A DNA stretch of 64,000 bases, taken from Scolanthus callimorphus. Lineage: Eukaryota > Cnidaria > Anthozoa > Actiniaria > Edwardsiidae. The stretch is taken from contig CM066923.1 of NCBI GenBank assembly GCA_033964015.1, positions 1,116,001 through 1,180,000 on the forward strand. The letters run 5' to 3'. A program made the position numbers and the translations under genes. The notes under the pieces are model-generated. The model was not told the origin of the DNA. It was given only the letters and a program-made list of their open reading frames with translations, and made no database searches. Below, piece by piece: positions 30,718-43,085 of this stretch. How positions within the stretch are numbered: the first letter of the stretch is position 1; each line of letters begins with the position of its first letter.

Positions 30718-30999
30718 TTGAAAGACAAAGAAAGAGCAGACATTGCAAGGGCATTAAAAAGTAAAGACTTCTCAGCGTTACAGGCAGGTGGAATACATGC
30801 AGAAGGTGTTAAGTACCAGTTTCTAAGGGAAGAGGATGGAAAGCTTGTACTTGGAAAGAAGAAAGAACATGGTGCCCTCACAATGCAATGCAGTAAAACA
30901 GCTATCGTCATTGGTCACACTATTGAGGGAAGCCAACAAGGAAACACAAACAAGGGTGTAGCAGTTATAGCAGAATACCTGGAATCTTTGGGCATGTAA
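30718..30999 (+). CDS. PFN: Profilin copy 1, exon 2
   Basis: Acceptor TACCTTTTTAG, 93 codons and stop TAA. It encodes the actin-binding and C-terminal part: GVKYQFLREEDGKLVLGKKK, then KTAIVIGHTIEGS and NTNKGVAVIAEYLESLGM, the conserved last helix. Against copies 2 and 3 its first residues differ (LKDKER instead of LQGQEG), so this copy is the most diverged at the exon start. By hand count about 79% of residues match copy 2 over the whole protein. Confidence 0.96.
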   Translation: MKDKERADIARALKSKDFSALQAGGIHAEGVKYQFLREEDGKLVLGKKKEHGALTMQCSKTAIVIGHTIEGSQQGNTNKGVAVIAEYLESLGM

Positions 31000-31343
31000 A
31001 AGATTCAAGAGAATAGACCATCATTTGCTGGATTGAGCTGCATTTAGAAACTTTTGCACTATTGTTATACTACTTAACATCCCTTCTTTCATCATTCCCT
31101 TCTTTCAACATTTTTTAATGCCATGGAAATTACTGTAATGTGTTTGATAACTCTTATATGACACAACTATGTATGACACGACCTGTAATTTCACACCATC
31201 AGCTGTAGTCAGATCCTGATGGAATCCGGTTGATTCGCCGACACACTCGTTCGCCGGCACGCGCAGGAGACGTTTCGCCGACACATGATCTCTACATGTT
31301 AGCCATGAACTTGTGTTACTTATGTCGCCCAGAAGAAGACCGA

Positions 31344-31349
31344 AATAAA
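31344..31349 (+). terminator. Candidate poly(A) signal, profilin copy 1
   Basis: AATAAA 345 bp after the stop codon; the only canonical hexamer close downstream. Confidence 0.4.
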
Positions 31350-34300
31350 CGTAGGTCCAAAAATGTTGGTATAATTTTTCGTTTCTGTTTTGGTTTCACA
31401 TTCTCTGTTGTTACTTATGTAAGCAATGTTTCCAGCTTGTGCATTTACCAACGTGCCCTAACGTCATAGGTGAATCCCCGGGTGAACCATTCTCCCTGTA
31501 AAATCTAAAATTTCTTAGTAAAAAGAGTTAGAAGTTCTTTTCTTTATTAACAACAACAACAAGTCACCGGAACCTATGGGATAGCAGACTAAAAATAATG
31601 ATTGGAAGCATTACATGGAGACAATCCAAATCGATTTGAGCTTGGTCACACTTTAATTGTTTCTGACCAGTGATATGCACAAGAGATGCATGAAGCCTTG
31701 TGTCAAATGTTACTGGTCAGATAAAGTTTTCAACAGTCAGCTTTCAATCTTAGATGAACATTGTCGGATTATTGACAATTGTCTTATTTTTTATAGCCCT
31801 GGATAGTGTTGACCATTTGATTTGCAATTCATGTTACTAGTAGTTTGCCCTTTTTAATTCGTGTTACATGACCCTGAGTTGATACGAGTAGTGAGTTGAA
31901 GCAGTTAATCTGTCTTGGGTTGTGTGTAGGCGGATGCCGATGTGTGACCATGTTACCACTCCAACCACCATACATCCCCTTCAAATATCGATCAGCTGCT
32001 TCGCCTCGGCCAGATATGAATCCCTGACTGCTTGGGTTGACTTGAGTGTAATTTCTCTAGGGTTCACATTAATATAAGCTTAGATGCGTAATGCGCGGTG
32101 AAGTGTAACTAAGGAGCAGATGCTTCCCTTTTACAATCATTGTATTTTCCTTGTAAAATGCCAAACTTTCAAACATTAACTATGAAATGGCATTCTATTG
32201 TGCTGTTTTAACCACAATTTTATCAGTTCTTGATTTTGGTTGCAAAATGTAAAGCATTAGGCTGTAACTGGGTTAGTTTAAGCCTTAATAAAGTGTAGTC
32301 TTGGTAGTGTGGTATATTTTTACTTGCTCTTTCAAATTTTATGTAAGTTAAACTAGCTGAAAATCATGAGCAGAAAGCGTCAAGATGAAAATTGTTATCC
32401 TGTAAACTGAAAAACAGACGGGCATGCTATAAGCTTATATTTACTCTTCAACCGTTTTAAGTTAACTTTCTCGCAAAAGCCATCAACTACTTATAAAAAT
32501 TGAGATGAACACCGGAGGCGAAATAGTGGCATTTTCGTCTTGTTGTTGTGGTTGTTAGAGACATTGAATTATTTGAGTTCGGACAGTTATTGAAGGAAAT
32601 CTTGTACCTTGTTTTCATAAATGATTAATAAATGAAAACGTGCAGAAGATTTTCTTTCTCAAGATCTCTTAAAAAAAAAAAACAGAAAACCCTTTGCACT
32701 CACCTTTCCATTGAGCCGCCATCTTTGCTTTTTGCACCAGACCAGACCAGTGGGAGCCCTGTGTTAATGCCATAAAAGGAATGGTCTTCCATTGCGTGGC
32801 GCGTGGTTGTAGAATTTCAGTTTTCTTAATTTATTTGTCTATTTACTATTTAGTATATAAGAAATGAAAATATGAAATAAAGAGGGGGTGCCCATGCTCG
32901 TTTAGGAACTGTGATGGCGCAAACATACCCCATTTTTAGTGCCTGAGGTAGGCATAAGGCCCCAAATAGATTGTGCTAGTAACTATAAACATATGTTCAG
33001 GAAAAATTGCTTGACAATACTCCCAAAAGGTGCTCAATATTAAAAAGTTGCCACCAAAATTTAGAAAAGTTGCTTGTTTTCAGGGTCAATGTCTAAATGT
33101 TTTTCATTTTCTTTGTCAGAAATTTCAACTGAATGCGATGCCATGACTCGCACTGGCAGCAAATACGGATTTATGCGTCCGTTAGATAGATAGCTGCTGT
33201 CAGCAAGTGTCATTCTTTGTATATCACTTATCGATTAAAAATCATTAGTTTTGACAGAAGCTCATATTTCACGGAAATCAAAGCAGTGCTCCGTTGGCAC
33301 ATGTTGGCCGACAATTTTAGAAAACGCTTGCTGTTTCCTGTCGATTCTCAGAGTGCCATCATGCAGTGCCTACACCTTTCGCACCGGTACCATTCATTTT
33401 GTTTTAAATAGTCTATAGAATAAGCAATAAACTTCTGTCGCTTATAAAGTATACCTTTTAATAAACGCCTGATCAAACTCTTTCATTCAAGCAGTTCAAG
33501 TACAAGTTCAACGCTACTACGTCCTTACCACCGACTCCAGTTCTCGCAAACAAAAAACAAACTTGACAAATTTCGTGCATCAAAAAAATAATTTCACACA
33601 AATGAAAACAAAAAGAAGAAACTTAAAACGTTCATGTCGACTTAGGAATTGAAAAAGTTCATAGTCCCGGCTTACCGAGTTGTATATGTGTTCAGTTTTT
33701 TTCGGCGAACACGTTGTAAAGTTTTTGACAAACTTTCATTCTCGCCTTCCTGCTTGGATCGTTTGTATGTAGCGAACTTCATCTCAGTGTACCAAATTAG
33801 AAATCAAATCATCCACATAGTCCTGGTACTTCGTTGTAAATCCTTTATGCTTCCCTAATCCATCCGTAGCCACCAAATTCATCAGCTTTAGTGCATAAAT
33901 TTATAGCCCTTCATGAACTTTCGCTGTGCGAGAACCGTGAGAAGAAGCGGCGAGGCCGCGGTTCTTTTCTGCTTTCCCTTTAGATTGTTTTCAAGTAATT
34001 TTTCTTGATGTCTGAAGCCATCTGTTATCTGTTTTAGTTTACTCAACTTGTACAGTCAGAAACCATGCAAAGAGATAACAATTTAACCCGGTTTTCCATT
34101 TCGAAAAGAACTGCAAGTAAAATTAGATTTAGCCACTGGCTAAAAGCAGAGCTCCATCTGAATTTTTGATGAGGCGTGACGTCAAATGTAAGGAAGAATT
34201 ATGATTGGCTAATTTTTCCCGCGCAACTGTTTCTAAAAATAGCTCAAGCTATAACACATGTGAGACCCACCCATTTCGTAGGATGCACGCTCCTACTTAT

Positions 34301-34796
34301 GAGCTTCTGGTTTTGACCAATTTTAATAAAATCCTTCTAAATAAAGACATTTGTGATGGTTTGGAACAGTTTTATGCCAATTTGTTGCTGAAAAGTTGCC
34401 AAGGAAGGCAAAAGTTGCCCTAGGTTGCTCGCACTACAAAGAGTTGCTCAAAACGCTAAAAGTTGCTCAGAAGTTGCCGAGCACAATTTATTTATGCCTA
34501 GCCTGAGGGCTATTTTGTTGAAGGAATACGTGAAACAAGAAAATTGTGATAAAACGCTCACTAATGAAGCAATCCATTTCGCTTGTAAGTTTGAACAGAA
34601 CTGTTGGATGCTTCACTACCTAGGACGAACATTGGAATGTTTAATGTTCTATGTGTGTTGACGCTACTCTTGAAAATGTGCAAAAATGTTCGCACCGCTT
34701 GAGATAATTTGAGAGGGGCATTGTATGACGGTAGCTCAAAAACTTCTTAAAACTTTTTTATCACAGTGGAATAATAGTCTTATCAAAATGGTAAAA

Positions 34797-34875
34797 TAAA
34801 AAATGGGTGCCCAATCTTGTTTTCGCCCAATATCCCAAAAAAATAAAAAATGGGTGCCCAATCTTGTTTATAGAT
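34797..34875. repeat. Short tandem duplication
   Basis: AAAAATGGGTGCCCAATCTTG occurs twice, 50 bp apart, joined by a related CCCAATATCCC(A)AAAAAA segment. Confidence 0.8.
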
Positions 34876-35026
34876 ATCTTGCAATATCCCCAAAAAAACG
34901 GGGATCAAATGGGGATATTTAGCTTGCACGCCCGCGCTCGATTGCGTCATTTTCGAACGAATTGATCGCGCGTCCATTGCGCAGAACAGCGTGCGCCGTG
35001 CAAAACAGGAATCACCTTAATCGTCA

Positions 35027-35560
35027 ATCTCGTTCCCAGAGCCCGCGTATCTTTTAGGCCAGCGCCAAGATACGGAGCTCTGGAATAATCAAGTCGTGCG
35101 GCGATTTTCATTGGCTCGTCATTCCTCTCCTGCCCATGCGCGTGATTTGAATTCGGAGGAAATCCAACTTCAATCCAACTGAAAATATTTTCTCACGTCC
35201 ATGAGCCAGCTGATTTTTCATTACCAAATTGCAAACAAATTGATAGTGGTATCAATTTAAAGGTTGTCTTGTGCAAAGTTAAAATTCATATGATAGCCAA
35301 TCTGAATTGGTAGCTTTCACTCGTTAGGGCGATTTCCTTGATTTGCACCGCGCATCTCTTCTGCGCACGGCCGCGCGCGCATTTTGTTCGAAATAAGCCC
35401 GTTGAAAAGTGCGCGCGCTGGTCAAACAAACAACAGAAAAGCTTAGGATTTATGGTTATAGCCATTACTACCCAATTTGTTTTCTCTAAAATCGATCATC
35501 ATACCACTACTGATAATATTCTCAAAGTAGAAACAAATCGAGTTTGTAGAACATGTATTA
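35027..35560. repeat. Left copy of a dispersed repeat, inverted partner at 40150-40862
   Basis: AATCTCGTTCCCAGAGCCCG, AAGATACGGAGCTCTGGAAT, TTTCATTACCAAATTGCAAA and CTGAATTGGTAGCTTT occur here in this order and, reverse-complemented and in mirrored order, in the right copy. Divergence is considerable, so the pair is old. Confidence 0.8.
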
Positions 35561-36185
35561 TTTTCCATAATTTGCGCGAATATTGAGTTTGAGCCAATTC
35601 AAGATGAAACAGCTGTTCTTGTTATCAAGGAATGAACGAATTCTAAACTGAATTATAATAACAGATAAGTGTTCTAAACAAATGATTTTTGATTTGCAAA
35701 ATATTTGTTAATTATTACATTCTTAACTTAAACTTATTTTTTAACGTTTTTCTACTGGAAAGTTACTCAGAAAATCAATTAGGAAAAGAAAATCAAACAT
35801 CCCGCACCGGTTTTCTAAACACTGCATGCGTCTATCATCTCCGCAAATTTGATGCAAATTTAAAACATGTCCCACCTAAAGGTCCAAGAAGTAGAACACG
35901 GAATTTCACGGTTGGTTGGCTAGCTCCGCCTCTTAGTTAAAAGTCTGTTGTACTTAGCCAATCAAGTTCGAGGCATGTGCTACGTCACGACGAATAATAT
36001 CGAAAATCGTAAATTTGCCAATGTAGTCTAAATTAAGCTATACTTGTACCTTCTTATAACCTCACCACCAGGTTTCGTATAGCTGTTTATCCTTCTAATA
36101 TTCAGTAGTCTTTCCACAGTTTTCCAGTGCTCCTTCACTCCATGTTACTAGTATCTATGCTTTTTTAGCTACCTACTTGTGCCAG

Positions 36186-36641
36186 TGGCTGCCGACGATT
36201 CATCTTTACCTTTTCTGAATTTCGTTTCTTGGACTGAAATGATACAATATCTTGCTCGCTACAGGTCAAATGTGGATGTCCACATCCTTGGATCCTTGGA
36301 TGTCCACATCTAGCAAGTTTTCCCAACCCTATTCCAAATTCTTACAAGCTTTCAAGAGCTGTCAGCAAAATTGACCACGAGTTTTGCAAATTACTTTGCA
36401 AATCAACAAACGGTGGCTGCCGACGATTCATCTTTACCTTTTCTGAATTTCGTTTCTTGGACTGAAATGATACAATATCTTGCTCGCTACAGGTCAAATG
36501 TGGATGTCCACATCCTTGGATCCTTGGATGTCCACATCTAGCAAGTTTTCCCAACCCTATTCCAAATTCTTACAAGCTTTCAAGAGCTGTCAGCAAAATT
36601 GACCACGAGTTTTGCAAATTACTTTGCAAATCAACAAACGT
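36186..36641. repeat. Perfect-looking 228-bp tandem duplication
   Basis: Two copies, 36186-36413 and 36414-36641, beginning TGGCTGCCGACGATTCATCT and ending CAAATCAACAAACG. I saw no mismatch. Each copy contains a local palindrome, TGGATGTCCACATCCTTGGA / TCCTTGGATGTCCACATC. Confidence 0.92.
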
Positions 36642-37391
36642 GCGTTTTCTCACGCGTGTAGTATTAAAAAAACGTTAACATCACTTTGATTTTGACTTGA
36701 GATTCAATTTCACTCAGTAATACCATGATCGCCTCGGTTTCTTTTGTTCTCCGAGGAACATTTACTAGCTAAAGTCGCTCATTATAAATACAAGGGAAGT
36801 TTAGTAGACAAAAGAATCCTTTGTCTTATATTTCCCTGGCGTGACGTCACTAGAGGGAAGACAAATGATTGATCCTTGGTCAAAAAGCTCTTGTATTCAA
36901 TTCACAATGTTCTCCAGCTTGTTGAAAGAATATGGTCTACGACAAAACCCCTGTCTTCTAGTTGAGCGCTGTTGTTACACTATGTGTATTGGCCAAGTGA
37001 TCAAATTTCAAATCTCGTTAGCTCTAGTCAGCGTGAGCTCGCTACTTGCGAAACGCGCGTGATCGGTTTTAATTACGTCACGGTTGTTGTTCGACATTTC
37101 ACTTTTTTACCTGAAATTCTTTTTTTCCGCCTTCTTCCACACGCTATTCACTGTTTATCAACATTGTCATACTAATGCTAATGTGCCAACCGTAGATTGA
37201 ATAGCGCCCTTTGTTCTTTGAACCAATCGATCTCTGGTTGGCGCATTAATAACAATGGATGACGTCAACGTGAACAGCGCTATAGAGCTGGAAATTACTG
37301 CCGAATGTCCGACCAAAATCGCCAAGTGATTTTTGTCCACAGATGTCCAAACAATGTCCAACGCGATGTCACAAAAACGCAACCACTGTGC

Positions 37392-37457
37392 CACTCTCGA
37401 AATTAGGGATTAAATTTCCCCTAGACCCTTGGGGAAATTTAATCCCTAATTTCCCTC
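37392..37457. repeat. Perfect short hairpin
   Basis: GAAATTAGGGATTAAATTTC and GAAATTTAATCCCTAATTTC face each other around CCCTAGACCCTTGGG. No gene is adjacent that it could terminate; probably a tiny foldback element. Confidence 0.8.
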
Positions 37458-37493
37458 GGTACCATGGTGGTATTACATATAATAGAGCGGATT

Positions 37494-37722
37494 TCACATG
37501 ACTGTCGTGTTTGCAATTAGTTTGCTTTCTCATTGGCTGCTTATTTCTATCAACCAATCAAATTGCGAACTAATTACAAGCAAGGAATTACTAGCCAATT
37601 GGTTCGGCTGATTGGCTGGGCTGGAAACCATTCAGCAGTAAGTTGTAATTACTCTTGTTTCTGATTGGCTAGTGATTGCACAATTGCGTTTACTTTCACG
37701 ATGGTCATCTGAAATCCGCTCT
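37494..37722. mobile_element. MITE, AGAGC(A/G)GATTTC family, longest copy
   Basis: AGAGCGGATTTCACATGACT at the left and GATGGTCATCTGAAATCCGCTCT at the right; the interior is AT-rich with repeated (C/G)ATTGGCT and CTAATTACAA words. Confidence 0.88.
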
Positions 37723-37918
37723 CAGTGTTAACGGAAATGTGTTAAAACGTGTAACAAACATACATTGCTTTTGTACCAAGCTGTGGAATATCCACAGAAT
37801 AAACAATTGAACAGATTTTTGAAAATAATGTTGTTGCAAGACTTAAAGATGTTAATTGTTAGTCATTATCACTTACCACTGTTGCTCTACTTAATTTGAG
37901 CAAGAAATGAAATATTAT

Positions 37919-38155
37919 GTCGGCCTATGTAAAGGGAGGAGACGGGATCCGGGATCCAGCTATATGTGAGGTTTGGGATCCGGGATCCAGAGTATGTGAT
38001 CCGGGATCGAGAGTGTAGTCCGGGATCCAGCGAAATTTGAGGATTGGGATCCGGGATCCAGAGTTTGGGATCCGGGATCCAGGGCATGGGATCCGGGATC
38101 CATGGGTCGGGATCCGGGATCCAAAACTTCTGTAGATCCCTTTACATGGGCCGAC
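37919..38155. mobile_element. Inverted-repeat element filled with a GGGATCCGGGATCCA microsatellite
   Basis: Ends GTCGGCCTATGTAAAGGGA and TCCCTTTACATGGGCCGAC are inverted. Between them GGGATCCGGGATCCA(n) recurs about ten times with short variable spacers. Confidence 0.9.
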
Positions 38156-38412
38156 TTATGAAGAGAAAACCTGCTTGGGTAAGCAGGCGAGAGTTCATTA
38201 TTTACCAAATATGGTCATAAACTCGCCACGAATAAGGTTCGCCATTGCATGTTTCAACTAAGTTATATGTTTCTGGGCCTTTCTGGTGTTAAATAAGTAA
38301 GTTCGGTAAGCTTAGCCCTCCCCCTCCCCGCTAAGTGATGATAAATCCTAAGATAGTAGGGGCAGATTCTCAAACGTGAAGCTCTGAGCCTCCCCCCAAT
38401 TATTAGTATATT

Positions 38413-38663
38413 GGGCTGTTCCACTATATCCGTTACCGGTCGCTGTGTTTGACTCTGGAATTTCCACAGGGCCATTTTTACCTTGGAATCTCCACAGGGT
38501 ATTCATTTGCAACTGTGGAATTTCCATTGCGCGCCCACAAGAGAATGATGAACATGGGTTGCTTCAAATTTCCACATGGGTTGTACTGGAATTTCCACAA
38601 GGGTAGAGCTTTTTTTGAAAATTTGGAGTTCCGCGATAGGGGGTACGGTTTATAGAACAGCCC
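38413..38663. mobile_element. MITE with GGGCTGTTC ends
   Basis: GGGCTGTTCCACTATA...TATAGAACAGCCC. The interior contains four or five spaced copies of TGGAATTTCCACA(A/G)GG. Confidence 0.75.
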
Positions 38664-38671
38664 ATTATCAC

Positions 38672-38752
38672 TAGTCTCCCTCGCAGCCCGTTCTTTGTGT
38701 CGGCCACGCAACGTTTCCTTCCGACACAAAGAACGGATTACGAGGGAGACTA
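38672..38752. mobile_element. Short foldback element
   Basis: TAGTCTCCCTCGCAGCCCGT and ACGGATTACGAGGGAGACTA are inverted around the pair TTCTTTGTGTCGG/CCGACACAAAGAA. Confidence 0.85.
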
Positions 38753-39453
38753 CCAATTCTCAAAACGGCGAAAAAGGAAAAAAAAAACGCTTCATACCGG
38801 GTTCTGTCACATATAAAACTTGCAGGTGCATGTAGAAGTTTGATTTTCGAACGGAGATAGAGCTAGTGCAACATTCATAGATTTAATCTTGGCCGTCCTG
38901 CAAAGCATAAAGCAAACGGAGAAGCAGAATGCAAAAAATTATTGCCGATTTCAGCTGAAAACGTTTTCTACAAAAAGCTCCGAAACATGTTTTTTACAGT
39001 ATTCAGCGGTCCCAATTTCTGTGATTCAAGCCCAGCAGATTTCAATGTTGCGTGTAATAGATACTTTTTTGGATGAAAGTGATTTAAAAAATTACAGTAG
39101 ACTGTGTTGCTTTGTTTGTCATTACCGGGCTTCATTCGTGTTTCTGTCTCGGCCCTAAATTCCAATCTGCCAGGCCAAATAAAAGGGTGAAGAAATGTAT
39201 TTTAGCAAATATCACTTTTTTAAAACTTGCTCTGATAAGCACGTGCTCTAGGGATATAATGCAGGTTCATGACCTTCCTTTATTGTTATCAAACACTTCC
39301 AAAAGGTTAAGGGGGCATGGATCACGGAAGGTTCAACGGTTACATAATCCTGTGAATTAGAACTCCGAAAATATAAGCCAATACAAATTAAACAATACTT
39401 AACTAAAACGTCTACAGCAACTTAAGGTGCCGGTACAGTTTTCCATATGGCCC

Positions 39454-39981
39454 GTTGCCATAGTAACCAAATTATATTTGGGTTATATTTGTTACCTGCA
39501 TAAATCTGCATGTTAGTTTATTTGTGTACAGAGCCATTTTTCAACAAAAAATATCACCAGTATACTAGAGGTTTTAAAATTTTATGTTTGTTTTAATCAC
39601 TTAAGGGTGGTCCGTTAATACCAAACCTGTCACAATGTTAAAGTGGTCAATCAAGGTGGCTGCCATATATGTTATACATACTTTCAAATTCCACTATAAA
39701 GTACAAACGTTTTCAAAAGTATTTTCAAAAAAATGACGAGACTTTGTTTGATTTCTTTGGAAATAAATAATAAACGGACAAATTTATAGCTTAAAAGTTC
39801 TTGTCTCCTAGGGAACCGTTGCCTTGGTAACGTGAAATATGTATAATACAGGTCCAAAAATAGAGATTGGATTTTTGTACAAGATGCTCAAATAAGCGCC
39901 TAACAATTTTGCCATATATTTCCAAAAAAATATACAAAAGCCTAAAAATTGGGTTTCCCTGGATACCGCTACCATGGCAAC
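39454..39981. promoter_or_regulatory. Three RFX X-box-like sites
   Basis: GTTGCCATAGTAAC (39454-39467), GTTGCCTTGGTAAC (39818-39831) and GCTACCATGGCAAC (39968-39981) fit the imperfect palindrome bound by RFX factors. No promoter or gene is recognised beside them; they may belong to a repeat. Confidence 0.4.
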
Positions 39982-40149
39982 GTCAAACGGGGAAATAAAT
40001 TGTCTCAAAAGAAAGAACTGATAGATTAAGACATCATGTCTAAGTATTATTTGGTTTGCATTACACGATCAAACAATTTTAAGTATTCAATTCTTATCAC
40101 ATATGCTTTCGAGGCCGGATATGTTGCTTTTTGACGACTTTGGTGGTCC

Positions 40150-40862
40150 ATATTCAAACGCCGAAAAAGTAATAAAAGCTACCAATTCAAGAAGTCTATC
40201 ATACACGAATATGAAGTGCAGATACTAGGTATTTCAAAAAGGTATGATAGCCCTTGTTTGCAATTTGGTAATGAAAGGCCATATTTTTGGTCCTAGCTCA
40301 TGGACCACCTGTTGGGCGAAAACATTTTCCGGTATCAAACGCTGCGCCTCAAAGTCTTTCCACTTGTAGATCTATTCTTATGAATTTTCGTAAGCTTTCT
40401 TAAGATAAATTTTTCAAAACTAGCATATAACACGACGAAATTATGCAACAAAAGTCTTGATTCTGAGGGAATTGTTCAGTTGTTGACAATTTTTGTCACG
40501 CGCGCGCTGCTGCTGACGAAGATCACACCACTTTTAGTTCAAGCAGGGCGCGCGCTGTTTTGCAAAAACAAAACCTGCTCAAATCAAAACTGAATGAAAT
40601 ATTTCAGTAATTTATGTTTTTAAAGCTCTTTTTAGCTGATTTTTAATAACCACGAATGTAAATTGTGAAAAATTCCTATAACATATTAAAGAACTGTGTG
40701 ATAAATCCATGATTTTAGTAACGGTCAAGGTCAAACGCATGCGCACTGAAGAGTACCCAGATTTTGGGTATAAAAAATTGATTATTCCAGAGCCCTGTAT
40801 CTTGCCGCTGGCTCAAAGATGCACGGGCTCTAGGTACGAGATTGCTTAATCGTGGCCTTTTA
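40150..40862. repeat. Right copy of the dispersed repeat, inverted to 35027-35560
   Basis: Reading the minus strand from 40862 gives AATCTCGTACCTAGAGCCCG, CAAGATACAGGGCTCTGGAA, GGTCCATGAGCTAG, TTCATTACCAAATTGCAAAC and TTGAATTGGTAGCTTTTATT, in the same order as the left copy. Confidence 0.8.
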
Positions 40863-40868
40863 TGTAAT

Positions 40869-40969
40869 GTTTACAAAACGAGCTGGAGTGTTTTATCAGC
40901 AGATAGAAACACGAGGCGAAGCCGAGTGATTCTATCTGCTGATAAAACACGACAGCGAGTTTTGTAAAC
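40869..40969. mobile_element. Short foldback element
   Basis: GTTTACAAAACGAGCT(G) and its partner (C)GAGTTTTGTAAAC enclose GTGTTTTATCAGCAGATAGA and TCTATCTGCTGATAAAACAC: a near-complete 100-bp hairpin. Confidence 0.9.
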
Positions 40970-41962
40970 TACTTCTAAAACGGTTGCCAGTAATAATTCA
41001 TAATTCCAAGCTAGTTAAAAAAAAAAGGAAATAAATTTGCGAGAACTACTTCATTGAAATCGAGAATAAGAAATCTAATATAGACTGGCTTCAAGTTGCA
41101 TTGTTTAGCTATTTTGAAATGGCAAACAAAAGATCGACAACGAGAGCTTTTCATTACGAATAGTGTATTTAGAGAGGCGTTCCGAATAATTGACGTATCT
41201 TCTGTGTTTGGACAAAAGGTCTGTTCATAATTACATGACTTTCAAAAAGAGAAGAACTCCCTTTGGAATAGCTGTCACTTTTTTACCTATAATTATGATG
41301 AGCAAAGAAATGCCGTTCAAATGTCATAGAAAAGAAATGAATGTATTAGCGATACCAGCGATACCTATAATAATGCTAGGGCTTTCTGATTGGCTTTTGT
41401 AAAGAAAGTGCTATGTCATTAGTTTTTGGGGCAGTGTTTCCTATTGTTTTTTATTCTTTTTATGATTCAAATTTCTTTGACGAAATTTTCTTTGTCATGC
41501 GCGTAATGCATCATATGCAATTTGCCCATTCATTCTCGGTTAACAAAGCAGTGCGGTTCGTACGGACTCGCCAAGTAGAGTAACTTGGACGGGTGAGTTA
41601 AATTCGTTTATCTGTGCATGATTTTGAGCCCAATTCAACTCAAGTATTGCCAAATAATTGTCAAAGATGTCCGTTTTGGCTCGTTTCACAGATGTCCGTT
41701 TTGGCTCGTTTCACAGAAGGGTGGTCGGCACTGCCCGAGTCGTTGTGGGATGTTTAAATCATGGCCACCGAAAATTAATAAATATGATAAATGAACTATC
41801 GTTTTACAAAATGCACGTATTCATTTCTAACATGCGTTTTTTTTTTCGTAGGTTACGGGAAAAGGTGGAAATCATGACCACAGAGCGTTTGTAAGAGAGG
41901 GGGTCTCCATGAATATTATCGGGGAAACATGCTGTTCTGGTGAGTTGTCCTATCATTACTGA

Positions 41963-42098
41963 TGCTCAGTGAGCCAAATTTGATAGAGAACTGTGCTCAC
42001 TGAACTGGATCTGATATAGAACTCTGACGTCACCGGAGTTCTATATCAGATTCAGTTCAGTGCGCAGCAGTTCTGTATCGTTTCTGGCTGATTGAGCA
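41963..42098. mobile_element. Foldback MITE
   Basis: TGCTCAGTGAGCC and GGCTGATTGAGCA ends, with a long central palindrome GATATAGAACTC / GAGTTCTATATCAGAT around TGACGTCACCG. Confidence 0.85.
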
Positions 42099-42299
42099 CC
42101 ATTATGATATGGCAACCAATCAGAACAGCTGTTCCCTGAAAATATTCATGGACTCCCAAAATGCAAATTTCTATCGGGGTATACAAACGGCCTTCATGGT
42201 CCTGATTTCCATTGTGTTTGCCTGATTGACTATTCATGAGTTTTAGAACCAAGTTTATCACCTGGCATTGTTTCCTTCCCGAGATATCAATTTTGCTAT

Positions 42300-43085
42300 T
42301 TTTTGATGACGTCATCGATGACGTCATACCGTGTGACCATAACTTTTATCCAAGTTTGGTCAGCGCAAAAGCTCATGATGTAAAAGCGTGAAACAGAAGC
42401 TCATAAGTATACTTATGAGCTTCTGCGTGAAACGAGCATTGTACTCGACCCACTCCATTTTCTCAAGTGTCAGTTATTTTTAGAATTGCCTAATTTTCAT
42501 ATTCCGAAATCCGGCAACTAAATGGTGACCAAAAATCCCCCAATCTTTTTCTAAACGCCGTCCTTGTGAGGTTGATCTGTTTCCATTCCATTTGAAACCC
42601 ATTCCTTTGCCAATTACTGTGCGACTACGTCAACCGGGCCGTTTTGTAAGAAGTTAGCCAATCAGAAAGTGAGTACAGAACAAAGCGAGTACAGACGTCA
42701 TCGATGACGTCGTGTCATGTGACTTTGGTGTTGCACCTATGTCTCGAATATTACTTTACGCAAGTTTGGTCACTTAGCGATGTTCCATTCTTGAGATATC
42801 AATTTTTCTATTTTTAATGACGTCATCGATGACGTCATGCCACTTGATCCAATGAATAATAATAATACTGATAATAATGGGTTACGCAAATCGGATTCCA
42901 CTAGGTGGCTCTTCTTCCGTTGCGGGGCCTACGGTTTTACGTCCTTATCCGAAAAGACGTGAAGGTCTAACCATTTGCAGATGTTACAACAAAGGCAGCA
43001 CCTTCTCCTCAATTATAAGTTATACGAAGATAACTTTATCCAAGTTTGGTCACCTAGCGATGTTCCGTTCTCGAGATATTAATAT
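42300..43085. repeat. Dispersed CRE-palindrome repeats, set 1
   Basis: TGACGTCATCGATGACGTCA at about 42304 and 42820 and ACGTCATCGATGACGTCG at about 42693, associated with CAAGTTTGGTCA, CTTAGCGATGTTCC(A/G)TTCT and GAGATAT(C/T)AAT. The same words occur at 51-53 kb. Confidence 0.85.
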
